Below are positions 6,922 through 13,150 of a DNA stretch of 13,150 nucleotides, one piece after another. The notes below the pieces were generated by a model. It saw only the letters and a program-made list of their open reading frames with translations, was not told the origin of the DNA and made no database searches. The translations under genes were made by a program, and so were the position numbers. The number at the start of each line of letters is the position of its first letter. Positions within the stretch are counted from its first letter, which is position 1. The DNA comes from Desulfobacterales bacterium (lineage in GTDB: Bacteria > Desulfobacterota > Desulfobacteria > Desulfobacterales > C00003060). The DNA lies in contig DAOVOU010000019.1 in assembly GCA_030629475.1 (NCBI GenBank), positions 1 through 13,150 on the forward strand. The letters run 5' to 3'.

Positions 6922-9057
6922 ATGACAATCCGACGGGTTCTCATACTTGCTCCTACTGTGCTCATCCTTTTCCTGATCCAGTCCTATCTCTGGGTGCCTA
7001 CCTACGAAGAGCAGACACGCGGCAACCCTGATCGCCTCAATGAATACATAACTGCTTCCATTGGTGATGCCAGCATTCTGAACCCGATTCTGTCAGCAGA
7101 TTCGGCCAGTAGCGACATCCAGTCCTTAGTATTTGAGGGCCTCATCGATCGGGATGAAGAGCTGCGTTTCAGAGGGCGCTTGGCCACCTCGTGGGAGATC
7201 TATGAAGAGGCGTTCTTTTATGTGAATGAGGATGCGAGTATCCCGGGTGTGGGAAGGGCAAGAGCCCAAGAAGTGGTGGCCCTTATCCGGAGGGCTAAGG
7301 CCGGGGAGATTCCGACCGATCCTGAGCTTGAGACATCTTTGGCCAATATCAGGGAGATTTCTGTAGGTCCAGCCAAAAACTTCCTGGTGACCAGGTATGA
7401 AAAGAAAAATGAGGAAGACAAGACACCCGCAGAGTTGAAGATCCAGGTTTCGGCCCCGGCCAGGATCAAGCTGGTCCTGGATGCCGTGGATCAGGATCTT
7501 TTTCAAAACCTCTCACATATTCTCGGGAAAGATTATTTTAGCAGCTTCAACGGGCAGGGTTATCTCACTGTGGATGACGAAAGGTGGCAAGAAAAGCGTA
7601 CAAAGTATGCGGAAAAAATCCTGCCAGCCACTGAACACAATCCGATCGTGGTGTTTCACCTTCGTCCTGGTGTCAAGTTTCATGATGGGCACGTATTTGA
7701 TGCCCATGATGTCAAGTTTACCTTTGAGGCCATCATGAATCCAAAGAACCTATCGCCGCGCATCGCAGACTATGAACCGGTCAAACGCGTGGAGGTGGTT
7801 GATCCCCTGACGGTGAGCATTGTCTATAAACGGCTTTATTCTCCTGCCCTGGGGACCTGGGCCATGGGGATACTCCCCGAGCATCTTCTGAATGACGAGG
7901 CCCTAAAAAAAGAGGCCATCCGTCTTGGGAAAGACCCGGAAAAGTTTTCCATGCGGCAAAGCCGTTTCAATCGTCACCCCATTGGATGCGGCCCCTTTGT
8001 CTTTCGGGAGTGGAAATCGGATCAGTACATTATCCTGGATCGCTTTTATGACTATTGGGAAGGACCCCCGAACTATAAGCATTATATCTATCGGATCGTG
8101 CCGGATCTTCTGACCCAGGAGATGGAGTTTTATGCAGGCACTATTGATAGTTACAACGTCCAGCCCCATCAGGTAGAGCGCTTAAGAGATGATCCAAGGT
8201 ACCAGAATTTCTCCGGACCTTCATTTGGCTACACCTATATCGGTTATAACATGCGCCGCGAACTGTTTAATGACCCGCGTATACGCCGAGCCTTGAGCAT
8301 GGCGATTGACGTGGACAAGATCATAGACTACGTGCTCTACAACCAGGGAGAGCGCATCACCGGGCCTTTTGTCAAACAGACCGATTATTATAATCACAGC
8401 GTCAAACCCGTCCCATATGATCCCCAGGCCGCTTTAAGGGTCCTGGAAGAGGCGGGCTGGAGGCGAAACAAGGAGGGATGGCTTGAAAAAGATGGAAAGA
8501 GGTTTCAGTTTACGCTCATTACCAACAGCGGCAACGATCTCCGGAAAGCCGTGCTCGCCATCGCCCAGGATGCCTGGAAGCAGATAGGTATCGATGTTCG
8601 GACCGATCTCCTGGAATGGTCTGTCTTCATCCAGGAGAGGGTGGATAAGGCTGATTTTGATGCCCTGATCCTCGGCTGGGTCATGGGTATTGAACCCGAC
8701 CTGTATCAGATATGGCACTCAAGCCAGACCCATCCCCATCAGCTTAATTTCGTTGCCTTTAATAACAGCGAGGCCGACGATCTGATCATCAAGATCAGGC
8801 AGGAATACGATCATGAACGCCAGGTAGCCTACTGTCACCGCCTCCACGAGATCATTGCCCGTGAGCAACCGTATACTTTTCTCTACGTGGCCAAATGGAC
8901 GGCCATCCTGGATAAGCGGATCGTGATAAAGGAGACCGACCGCCAGGGCAATGTAATGTACAAAAAGATCAAACCTACAAAGACAGGAAATTTCGCGTTT
9001 TACTTTAACAAATGGATAAAACTCCCAGAGGCGCCTGGCTTCGCGGCTGAAGGGTAG
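6922..9057 (+). CDS. Peptide ABC transporter substrate-binding protein (SBP family 5) with large insert
   Basis: This is the periplasmic ligand-binding component of an Opp/Dpp-type importer. The family 5 fold is visible in ASIGDASILNPILSAD, LVFEGLIDRD, LATSWEI, FHLRPGVKFHDG, AHDVKFTFEAI, HPIGCGPFVFREW and DPRIRRALSMAID. The N-terminal hydrophobic segment (residues about 5-24) has no lipobox cysteine, so the protein is probably anchored by an uncleaved signal segment or cleaved by signal peptidase I. Length is 711 residues against about 500-550 for typical members. The excess lies mainly between SWEI (90-93) and FHLRPG (245-250), where about 145 residues include IPGVGRARAQEVVALIRRAK (residues 107-126), resembling a helix-hairpin-helix motif. 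The ATG at 6922 follows AAAGAGA, and the gene ends in tandem stops TAG TAA. The ligand cannot be read from sequence; peptides are expected from the family. Confidence 0.92.
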   Translation: MTIRRVLILAPTVLILFLIQSYLWVPTYEEQTRGNPDRLNEYITASIGDASILNPILSADSASSDIQSLVFEGLIDRDEELRFRGRLATSWEIYEEAFFYVNEDASIPGVGRARAQEVVALIRRAKAGEIPTDPELETSLANIREISVGPAKNFLVTRYEKKNEEDKTPAELKIQVSAPARIKLVLDAVDQDLFQNLSHILGKDYFSSFNGQGYLTVDDERWQEKRTKYAEKILPATEHNPIVVFHLRPGVKFHDGHVFDAHDVKFTFEAIMNPKNLSPRIADYEPVKRVEVVDPLTVSIVYKRLYSPALGTWAMGILPEHLLNDEALKKEAIRLGKDPEKFSMRQSRFNRHPIGCGPFVFREWKSDQYIILDRFYDYWEGPPNYKHYIYRIVPDLLTQEMEFYAGTIDSYNVQPHQVERLRDDPRYQNFSGPSFGYTYIGYNMRRELFNDPRIRRALSMAIDVDKIIDYVLYNQGERITGPFVKQTDYYNHSVKPVPYDPQAALRVLEEAGWRRNKEGWLEKDGKRFQFTLITNSGNDLRKAVLAIAQDAWKQIGIDVRTDLLEWSVFIQERVDKADFDALILGWVMGIEPDLYQIWHSSQTHPHQLNFVAFNNSEADDLIIKIRQEYDHERQVAYCHRLHEIIAREQPYTFLYVAKWTAILDKRIVIKETDRQGNVMYKKIKPTKTGNFAFYFNKWIKLPEAPGFAAEG

Positions 9058-9066
9058 TAAGTATAT

Positions 9067-9082
9067 GGTTGAGTGGTTGAGT
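9067..9082 (+). repeat. Two tandem GGTTGAGT 8-mers
   Basis: Two perfect copies of GGTTGAGT lie in the 61-base gap between the binding-protein and first permease genes, nine bases after the TAG stop. The same 8-mer family recurs at 12909-12940 and, inverted, at 1052-1067. Confidence 0.6.
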
Positions 9083-9118
9083 AGTAACGGGCCAACCAGC
9101 GTTTAGAAGGGACAGAGG

Positions 9119-10078
9119 ATGCTATCATTTATCGGCAGAAGCATTATTCAAAAGACCATCACCCTTTTTTTTGTCTCGATTGTATCTTTTTTGATTATCC
9201 ACCTTGCCCCTGGCAAGCCCAGCCAGGTGGACCCTCTGAACCCTAAGTTTACACCCGAAATTGTGGAACGATTTCGCAAAGAATTTCATCTGGACAAGCC
9301 CATTTATGTCCAATACGTTTACTTCTATCGAGATCTCTTTACAGGAAAGACCGTTTCCTGGAAGGATAACCAGTCCGTACTCGGAAAGATTTGGGAGCGA
9401 TTTCTCAATAGTCTTCCCCTGTTCATTGTGGGCACCATCATCACCTGGACTCTCTCTTTTCCTATTGGCATCCGCTCGGCCATTTTCAGGGGAGGACTCT
9501 ACGATCGCAGCGCCACGTTTTTCTCTTACCTTTTGATTTCCGTTCCCGGTTTCTTTTTCGCCTACGTCCTAATCATCTTTGTAGTAACCCACTTCCACGT
9601 ACCGGTGATCGGGCTGAAAACTTTCGGAATCGGAGACGCGTCCTGGCTTCGTATGATCATGGACAGGGTCTGGCACCTGCTGCTGCCCTCTGTCCTTGGT
9701 GCGACCGGTGGCATTGCGATCCTGTCCAGGTATGTTCGCAGCCAGATGCTGGAGGTGGAGGGGCAGGACTATGTGCGGACTGCCAGGGCCAAAGGCGTAC
9801 CAGAAGAGCAAGTCCATTACAAGCATGCCCTGCGGAATGCACTCTTGCCCTTTGTCACCATGTTCGGTCTCATCTTGCCTGGCCTGATTGGTGGCTCTGT
9901 CATCATTGAATCGATTTTTTCCTGGCCAGGGATGGGACGGATGGCCTACGAAGCCATCCTGGCCAGAGACTATCCGATTATACTGACGGTGAACTTCGTT
10001 TCTGCTGTCCTGGTGCTGGCTGGCACGTTTGTTTCTGATTTGCTCTATCTGGTGGTCGATCCGAGGATAAGGTTATAG
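9119..10078 (+). CDS. Peptide ABC transporter permease, OppB/DppB type
   Basis: This is one of two inner-membrane permeases forming the translocation path of the importer. The 319-residue product has about six membrane segments, near residues 10-30, 98-118, 132-157, 186-204, 242-264 and 288-313. The large periplasmic stretch after segment one (FTPEIVERFRKEFHLDKPIY) is typical of OppB/DppB. The cytoplasmic EAA loop, which docks onto the ATPase, is at about residues 216-240 and includes DYVRTARAKGVPEEQVHYKH. The C-terminal SWPGMGRMAYEAILARDYP is a strong family signature. The ATG at 9119 has a good ribosome site, GAAGGGA, five bases upstream. The stop is followed by a short AT/GC-alternating repeat before the next permease. 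Length is normal and no defect is seen. Confidence 0.95.
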   Translation: MLSFIGRSIIQKTITLFFVSIVSFLIIHLAPGKPSQVDPLNPKFTPEIVERFRKEFHLDKPIYVQYVYFYRDLFTGKTVSWKDNQSVLGKIWERFLNSLPLFIVGTIITWTLSFPIGIRSAIFRGGLYDRSATFFSYLLISVPGFFFAYVLIIFVVTHFHVPVIGLKTFGIGDASWLRMIMDRVWHLLLPSVLGATGGIAILSRYVRSQMLEVEGQDYVRTARAKGVPEEQVHYKHALRNALLPFVTMFGLILPGLIGGSVIIESIFSWPGMGRMAYEAILARDYPIILTVNFVSAVLVLAGTFVSDLLYLVVDPRIRL

Positions 10079-10110
10079 GATTTCGGATTTTGATTCCGCA
10101 ATCCGCAATC
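10079..10110. repeat. Short degenerate repeat between the permease genes
   Basis: The 57-base gap contains GATTTCGGATTTTGATTCCG followed by CAATCCGCAATC. CGGATT and ATTCCG can form a short imperfect hairpin, and CCGCAATC is repeated with CCGCA. It begins immediately after the upstream stop codon and looks like a fragment of a dispersed intergenic repeat, although a second copy is not present in the window. Confidence 0.4.
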
Positions 10111-10135
10111 GTTTTTTGACTGAATAGGTTGCGAC

Positions 10136-11104
10136 GTGAAAACGATAGGCAAAGATTCCCGTGTAGATGATCCTATGGCGGATAGGCGTTCTGGCATAGA
10201 GGAGTTCTGGCGGCTCCTCAAACAAAACAGGCTTGCCATGATAGGGCTTACCATTTTCGGCCTCTTCTTCTGCATCGCCCTCCTGGGGCTTGTACTGACC
10301 ACGGGGAGAAATCCGGCCTTTGATCCTGCCATGGTCAGGCTACAGGAGAAGTTGCGACCACCCCTTTCCAGGCCGAACCTGGAGACCTTACGCCCAGAAG
10401 AGGTCCCCAGACTGGGTGTGTACCTGTTTGGCACTGATGATCTGGGGCGAGATGTGTTTGCCAGGATGTTACAGGGGGCCTGGGTGTCTCTGACCGTTGG
10501 GTTTGTGGCCGTGGGGATCTCGGTCATTATTGGCATCTTTATGGGGGGGATATCAGGCTATTTTGGACAAAACCATCCTTCCATGGATACCCTGATCATG
10601 CGATTTGTAGATATCATGCTGTGCTTCCCGAGCTTTTTCCTCATACTCACGGTGGTGGCCCTCCTTCCGGCAAGCATGTACAACATCATGATCGTCATTG
10701 GATTGACCAGTTGGATGGGTACCACACGCTTTGTTCGTGCCGAATTCCTCTCGTTGCGTGAACAGGATTTCGTGACGGCGGCGCGGGCCCTGGGTGTTAA
10801 TCATTGGCGGATCATATTTCGCCACATGATCCCCAACGCCATGGCCCCTGTATTGGTGTCAGCCACCATTGGTATTGCCACGGCCATTTTGACCGAAGCG
10901 GGCCTTAGTTTCCTTGGCTTCGGTGTCCCTCCACCCCACGCGACATGGGGCAGCATCCTTTCTGACGGGAAGCGCTTTATTTTCGATGCGCCGTGGCTGA
11001 CATTTCTACCAGGGTTTGCCATCTTGATCGTGGTGCTGTCCTTCAACCTGTTTGGTGAGGGGCTGCGCGATATTTTGAATCCGAAATTGCGGGAAAGATA
11101 TTGA
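10136..11104 (+). CDS. Peptide ABC transporter permease, OppC/DppC type
   Basis: This is the second inner-membrane permease, partner of the OppB-type protein. The 322-residue product carries the OppC N-terminal region (FWRLLKQNRLAMIGLTIFGL), a periplasmic loop ending in the hallmark GTDDLGRDVFARML (residues 99-112), and several membrane spans. The EAA loop QDFVTAARALGVNHWRIIFR spans residues 210-229, followed by HMIPNAMAPVLV. The signature LTEAGLSFLGFGVPPPHATW is also present, and the end, GEGLRDILNPKLRERY, is typical. The start taken is GTG at 10136 with a weak TAGG upstream. An ATG at 10175 (residue 14) is an alternative, because the first 13 residues are not conserved in character. Length is normal. 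The next transporter gene is separated from it by the transposase unit at 11122-11870. Confidence 0.94.
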   Translation: MKTIGKDSRVDDPMADRRSGIEEFWRLLKQNRLAMIGLTIFGLFFCIALLGLVLTTGRNPAFDPAMVRLQEKLRPPLSRPNLETLRPEEVPRLGVYLFGTDDLGRDVFARMLQGAWVSLTVGFVAVGISVIIGIFMGGISGYFGQNHPSMDTLIMRFVDIMLCFPSFFLILTVVALLPASMYNIMIVIGLTSWMGTTRFVRAEFLSLREQDFVTAARALGVNHWRIIFRHMIPNAMAPVLVSATIGIATAILTEAGLSFLGFGVPPPHATWGSILSDGKRFIFDAPWLTFLPGFAILIVVLSFNLFGEGLRDILNPKLRERY

Positions 11105-11121
11105 GCAGATCAAATGTGCCA

Positions 11122-11199
11122 GAATAAAATGCTTACGCATAAACTCCGATCAGGAGTTGTCCTTAATTCCAATCAGGAGTTAATCCGTAAGGATTTTAT
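11122..11199. repeat. Left REPIN-like unit flanking the transposase
   Basis: The unit begins with hairpin ATGC-TTAC-GCAT (11129-11140). Two palindromes of the same type follow, AACTCC-GATCA-GGAGTT (11142-11158) and AATTCC-AATCA-GGAGTT (11165-11181). It ends with hairpin AATCC-GTAA-GGATT (11182-11195). The loops TTAC and GTAA are reverse complements, so the two end hairpins are inverted copies, as in a REPIN. Bases 11122-11158 recur exactly at 11734-11770, and 11180-11199 recur exactly at 11851-11870. Confidence 0.8.
11189..11193 (+). promoter_or_regulatory. Ribosome binding site of the transposase inside a REP hairpin
   Basis: AAGGA lies 12 bases before the ATG at 11206 and is the only plausible ribosome site. 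It occupies the loop and 3' arm of hairpin AATCC-GTAA-GGATT (11182-11195), so folding would hide it. The spacing is longer than optimal. Confidence 0.4.
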
Positions 11200-11205
11200 G
11201 AATAT

Positions 11206-11739
11206 ATGAAAAGACATCAACCCAAACACATTTACGCTGATAACCAGATTTATTTTATCACTTCCCATATTCACAACAGGGAATTCTTATTGGATTCCGA
11301 TTCAAAGAAGGACAAGCTTTTGCTTAAGATATTCAGTTTTGCCTGGGAAGATGGAATCGAGCTTAGAGCATGGGTCATTCTCAGGAATCATTATCACATT
11401 CTTTTCAAGGTTTCAGAGGGCAGATACGTATCGAATTATATAGGCAAAATCCATCGAGGATTCACCTTTGAGATGAATGAATCGGAGGAAAAGAGAGGAC
11501 GCCGTCTCTGGCAGAATTACTGGGATTGGTGCATAAGAGATGAGGCTGATTATTGGATGCACTTCAATTATATCCATAATAACCCAATAAAGCATGGGAT
11601 TATCCGTGATACAAATTCGCTGAAGAAGTTTAGGTATAGTAGTTACTGGAACTACTATCGGCAAAATGGAGATGAATGGCTGGTGAATGTAATGGAGGCT
11701 TATCCTATAGTCGATTTTACTGTGGAAAACGATGAATAA
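11206..11739 (+). CDS. REP-associated tyrosine transposase (RAYT, Y1/IS200-like HUH family)
   Basis: RAYTs are single-strand DNA nucleases related to IS200/IS605 transposases that act on REP hairpins. The 177-residue product has the HUH-type metal motif NHYHILFKV (H62, H64) after a GIELRAWVILR strand. The usual family sequence here is PNHVHLL, so this is a Tyr-containing variant. The helix with the likely catalytic tyrosine reads FNYIHNNPIKHGI (Y122), matching the YIHxNPV pattern of the family. Length is normal and the frame is intact, so the gene may be active. It is flanked on both sides by hairpin repeats and sits between two genes of a peptide transporter. It is visibly more AT-rich than those neighbours, which suggests acquisition. 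The nearest ribosome site is within the left repeat, and the last two codons and stop lie within the right 37-bp direct repeat. Confidence 0.9.
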   Translation: MKRHQPKHIYADNQIYFITSHIHNREFLLDSDSKKDKLLLKIFSFAWEDGIELRAWVILRNHYHILFKVSEGRYVSNYIGKIHRGFTFEMNESEEKRGRRLWQNYWDWCIRDEADYWMHFNYIHNNPIKHGIIRDTNSLKKFRYSSYWNYYRQNGDEWLVNVMEAYPIVDFTVENDE

Positions 11740-11870
11740 AATGCTTACGCATAAACTCCGATCAGGAGTTCGTCTTATAATCCAATTCAGAGTTAATCTG
11801 TAAAGAATAAAAGGCTTACGCCTTAACTCTTAATCTTGTATCTTGAGGAATTAATCCGTAAGGATTTTAT
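11734..11870. repeat. Right repeat block: two tandem REPIN-like units
   Basis: The first unit runs from hairpin ATGC-TTAC-GCAT (11741-11752) through AACTCC-GATCA-GGAGTT to the decayed hairpin AATCT-GTAA-AGAAT (11795-11808). The second runs from AAGGC-TTAC-GCCTT (11811-11824) to AATCC-GTAA-GGATT (11853-11866). Relative to the left unit, the innermost stem pair changes from C-G to T-A in one hairpin, and a stem pair changes from T-A to G-C in another, so pairing is kept. The block includes the transposase stop codon and fills the gap before the ATPase gene. Confidence 0.8.
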
Positions 11871-11929
11871 AAATTTCGATAAGGAATTCCCCGGTAAACT
11901 TTAAGACCTCTCATTTGAAAATAATTCTT

Positions 11930-12922
11930 ATGAAAAACAACAACATCCTCCTCTCCGTCCAGGATCTGAAAGTCTATTTCCACAGCAACCAAAGGGTTGC
12001 CCGGGCCGTGGATGGCGTAAGCTATGAGGTCCGGAAGGGGGAGACGGTCTGTCTTGTGGGTGAGTCAGGTTCTGGAAAGACAGTGTCAGCCCTGACCACA
12101 CTCGGTCTTATCCCCCAGCCTCCGGGTGAGATCGCTGGGGGCAGGGTACTGTTCAAGGGGCAAAACCTTTTGGATCTGGGTGAAGAGGAGATGCGCAATA
12201 TTCGTGGAAAGCGCATAGCCATGGTCTTTCAGGAACCCATGACCTCTCTGAATCCTGTGTTTACCATAGGGTATCAGATCCAGGAGGCAATCATGGTTCA
12301 TGAAAAGGTGAGCGAAAGCGAGATGCGTCAAAGGTGTGTGCAACTCCTTACAGATGTGGGGATCCCCTCGCCCGAAGATCGCCTTGCCGACTATCCCCAT
12401 GAGCTGAGCGGCGGCCAGCGCCAGCGGGTCATGATTGCCATGGCACTGGCATGCAACCCCGAGCTGGTGATTGCCGATGAACCGACCACCGCCCTTGATG
12501 TAACCATTCAGGCGCAGATTCTTAACCTATTCGGTGAGCTTCAAAGAAAACGACACATGTCGCTTCTTTACATCACCCATGACCTGGGCGTGGTAGCAAG
12601 TATAGCGGATCGCATATACGTCATGTATGCAGGCATCATTGCAGAGCAGGGTAATGCCTCTGAGATTTTCTATAATCCCCGTCACCCCTATACCCAGGGA
12701 CTCCTGGCATCACTGCCGAATCGTGCTAAACGTGGGAGGAGGCTTTACAGCATCCCTGGTACAGTGCCAGACCCTGCCTGCAAGCCGGGTGGCTGCCCAT
12801 TTCACCCCAGATGTGATTTTGCTCCGGAGACCTGCCAGACCCAGTTTCCGGAGATGTGCGATTATGGGAAGGGCCACCTGAGCCGCTGTCCGGTACTGTA
12901 TGGGAATTGGTTGAGTGGTTGA
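11930..12922 (+). CDS. Peptide ABC transporter ATP-binding protein, OppD/DppD type
   Basis: This is the cytoplasmic ATPase energising the peptide importer. From the ATG at 11930 (330 residues) the nucleotide-binding domain shows Walker A GESGSGKT (44-51), Q-loop FQEPMTSLNP from residue 100, signature LSGGQRQR (159-166), Walker B LVIADE (179-184) and H-loop histidine (217). The C-terminal oligopeptide-transporter domain has RHPYTQGLLASLP and a cysteine-rich end with C284, C289, C295, C302, C310 and C320. This region binds an iron-sulphur cluster in some relatives. A TTG at 11915 would add five residues; neither start has a clear ribosome site. The gene is separated from the permeases by the transposase unit. 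Its stop codon lies inside a GGTTGAGT-type tandem repeat, so the last residues (NWLSG) are encoded by repeat DNA. No OppF/DppF partner follows within the window. Confidence 0.93.
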   Translation: MKNNNILLSVQDLKVYFHSNQRVARAVDGVSYEVRKGETVCLVGESGSGKTVSALTTLGLIPQPPGEIAGGRVLFKGQNLLDLGEEEMRNIRGKRIAMVFQEPMTSLNPVFTIGYQIQEAIMVHEKVSESEMRQRCVQLLTDVGIPSPEDRLADYPHELSGGQRQRVMIAMALACNPELVIADEPTTALDVTIQAQILNLFGELQRKRHMSLLYITHDLGVVASIADRIYVMYAGIIAEQGNASEIFYNPRHPYTQGLLASLPNRAKRGRRLYSIPGTVPDPACKPGGCPFHPRCDFAPETCQTQFPEMCDYGKGHLSRCPVLYGNWLSG

Positions 12923-12940
12923 ATGGTTGAGTAGTTAAGT
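12909..12940 (+). repeat. Four tandem GGTTGAGT-type 8-mers over the ATPase stop codon
   Basis: The units are GGTTGAGT, GGTTGAAT, GGTTGAGT and AGTTAAGT. The TGA stop at 12920-12922 is formed within the second unit. The same family is seen at 9067-9082 and inverted at 1052-1067. Confidence 0.7.
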
Positions 12941-12995
12941 GGAAACTCCTATAGGGCTTCAGGTTTTGTAACAAATTTAAGTTAACGTCTACGGT

Positions 12996-13039
12996 CTATC
13001 GGTTACGCTGCTCGTTACGTTTAACGGCTATCGGTTGCG
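12996..13039. repeat. Direct repeat CTATCGGTTRCG, two copies
   Basis: CTATCGGTTACG (12996-13007) and CTATCGGTTGCG (13028-13039) are spaced 32 bases start to start and lie in a GTTAACG/TTTAACG context. Together with the preceding 8-mers they fill the region after the ATPase gene. Bases 13040-13150 show open frames on both strands but no recognisable protein. Confidence 0.5.
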
Positions 13040-13150
13040 TCATTTTTGAAAACCCTGGCCCAGACCAGGATATTGAAAGAGTGCAGGCCATCTTTTCCTG
13101 TCGCGCCAGGGCGGGCCGCAACCCTTTGACGAATACTTGCAAGGCAGCAA

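Noticed and set aside
7126..7506. Antisense open frame of 126 codons in the binding-protein gene
   Set aside because: It overlaps the clearly coding insert of the SBP on the other strand and has no ribosome site or recognisable family.
10045..10536. Long antisense open frame (163 codons, minus strand) over the OppC-type permease gene
   Set aside because: The plus-strand permease is unambiguous by family motifs; the antisense frame shows no recognisable motif and reads as a low-complexity shadow.
11122..11870. CRISPR array
   Set aside because: The repeats are few, palindromic, of unequal spacing and flank a RAYT gene; no regular spacers or Cas genes are present.
13040..13150. Partial gene at the right edge (plus frame reading VIFENPGPDQDIERVQAIF, or a minus frame)
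   Set aside because: Both strands are open over only about 110 bases and no family is recognisable; it does not resemble the start of an OppF/DppF gene.

Overview
The window looks like a chromosomal segment of a Gram-negative deltaproteobacterium in the broad sense (Desulfobacterota-like). This rests on the family mix (HolA, an MshEN-type secretion/pilus ATPase, an FlhG-like ATPase, an HDOD protein, and a peptide transporter whose binding protein carries a large insert) and on several families of short intergenic repeats. No rRNA, tRNA or CRISPR array is visible, and the lineage is an inference.

Layout. Bases 2-1039 hold the 3' part of holA (DNA polymerase III delta), cut by the window edge. 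A short hypothetical gene converges on it from the minus strand (1062-1280). The gap up to 1619 contains a good match to a sigma-54 promoter (1542-1557). It precedes a tightly packed three-gene unit. The first gene is an 894-residue GspE/PilB/MshE-type ATPase whose N-terminus is an array of eight copies of an MshEN-like motif (1620-4304). The second is an FlhG/MinD-type P-loop ATPase with a long C-terminal extension (TTG start, 4314-5621). The third is an HDOD protein that overlaps the second gene by 8 bases (5614-6504). Gene spacing implies coordinated expression. The likely theme is a cyclic-di-GMP-responsive, spatially positioned type IV pilus or type II secretion-like motor. No pilin, platform or secretin gene is in view, so the machine it serves is unknown.

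The 417-base gap 6505-6921 carries a 9-bp-periodic imperfect inverted repeat and a minus-strand, coding-like fragment with no start codon. After it comes a peptide (Opp/Dpp-type) ABC importer: binding protein (6922-9057), two permeases (9119-10078 and 10136-11104) and one ATPase (11930-12922). The binding protein has about 145 extra residues containing a helix-hairpin-helix-like motif. A second ATPase (OppF/DppF) is not seen inside the window.

The transporter cluster is interrupted between the second permease and the ATPase by a REP-associated tyrosine transposase (RAYT, 11206-11739). It is bracketed by three REPIN-like units whose hairpins show compensatory base changes and whose ends share exact 37-bp and 20-bp direct repeats. 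The last 228 bases hold short repeats and no assignable gene. Separate GGTTRAGT 8-mer repeats lie next to holA, after the binding-protein gene and across the stop codon of the ATPase gene.
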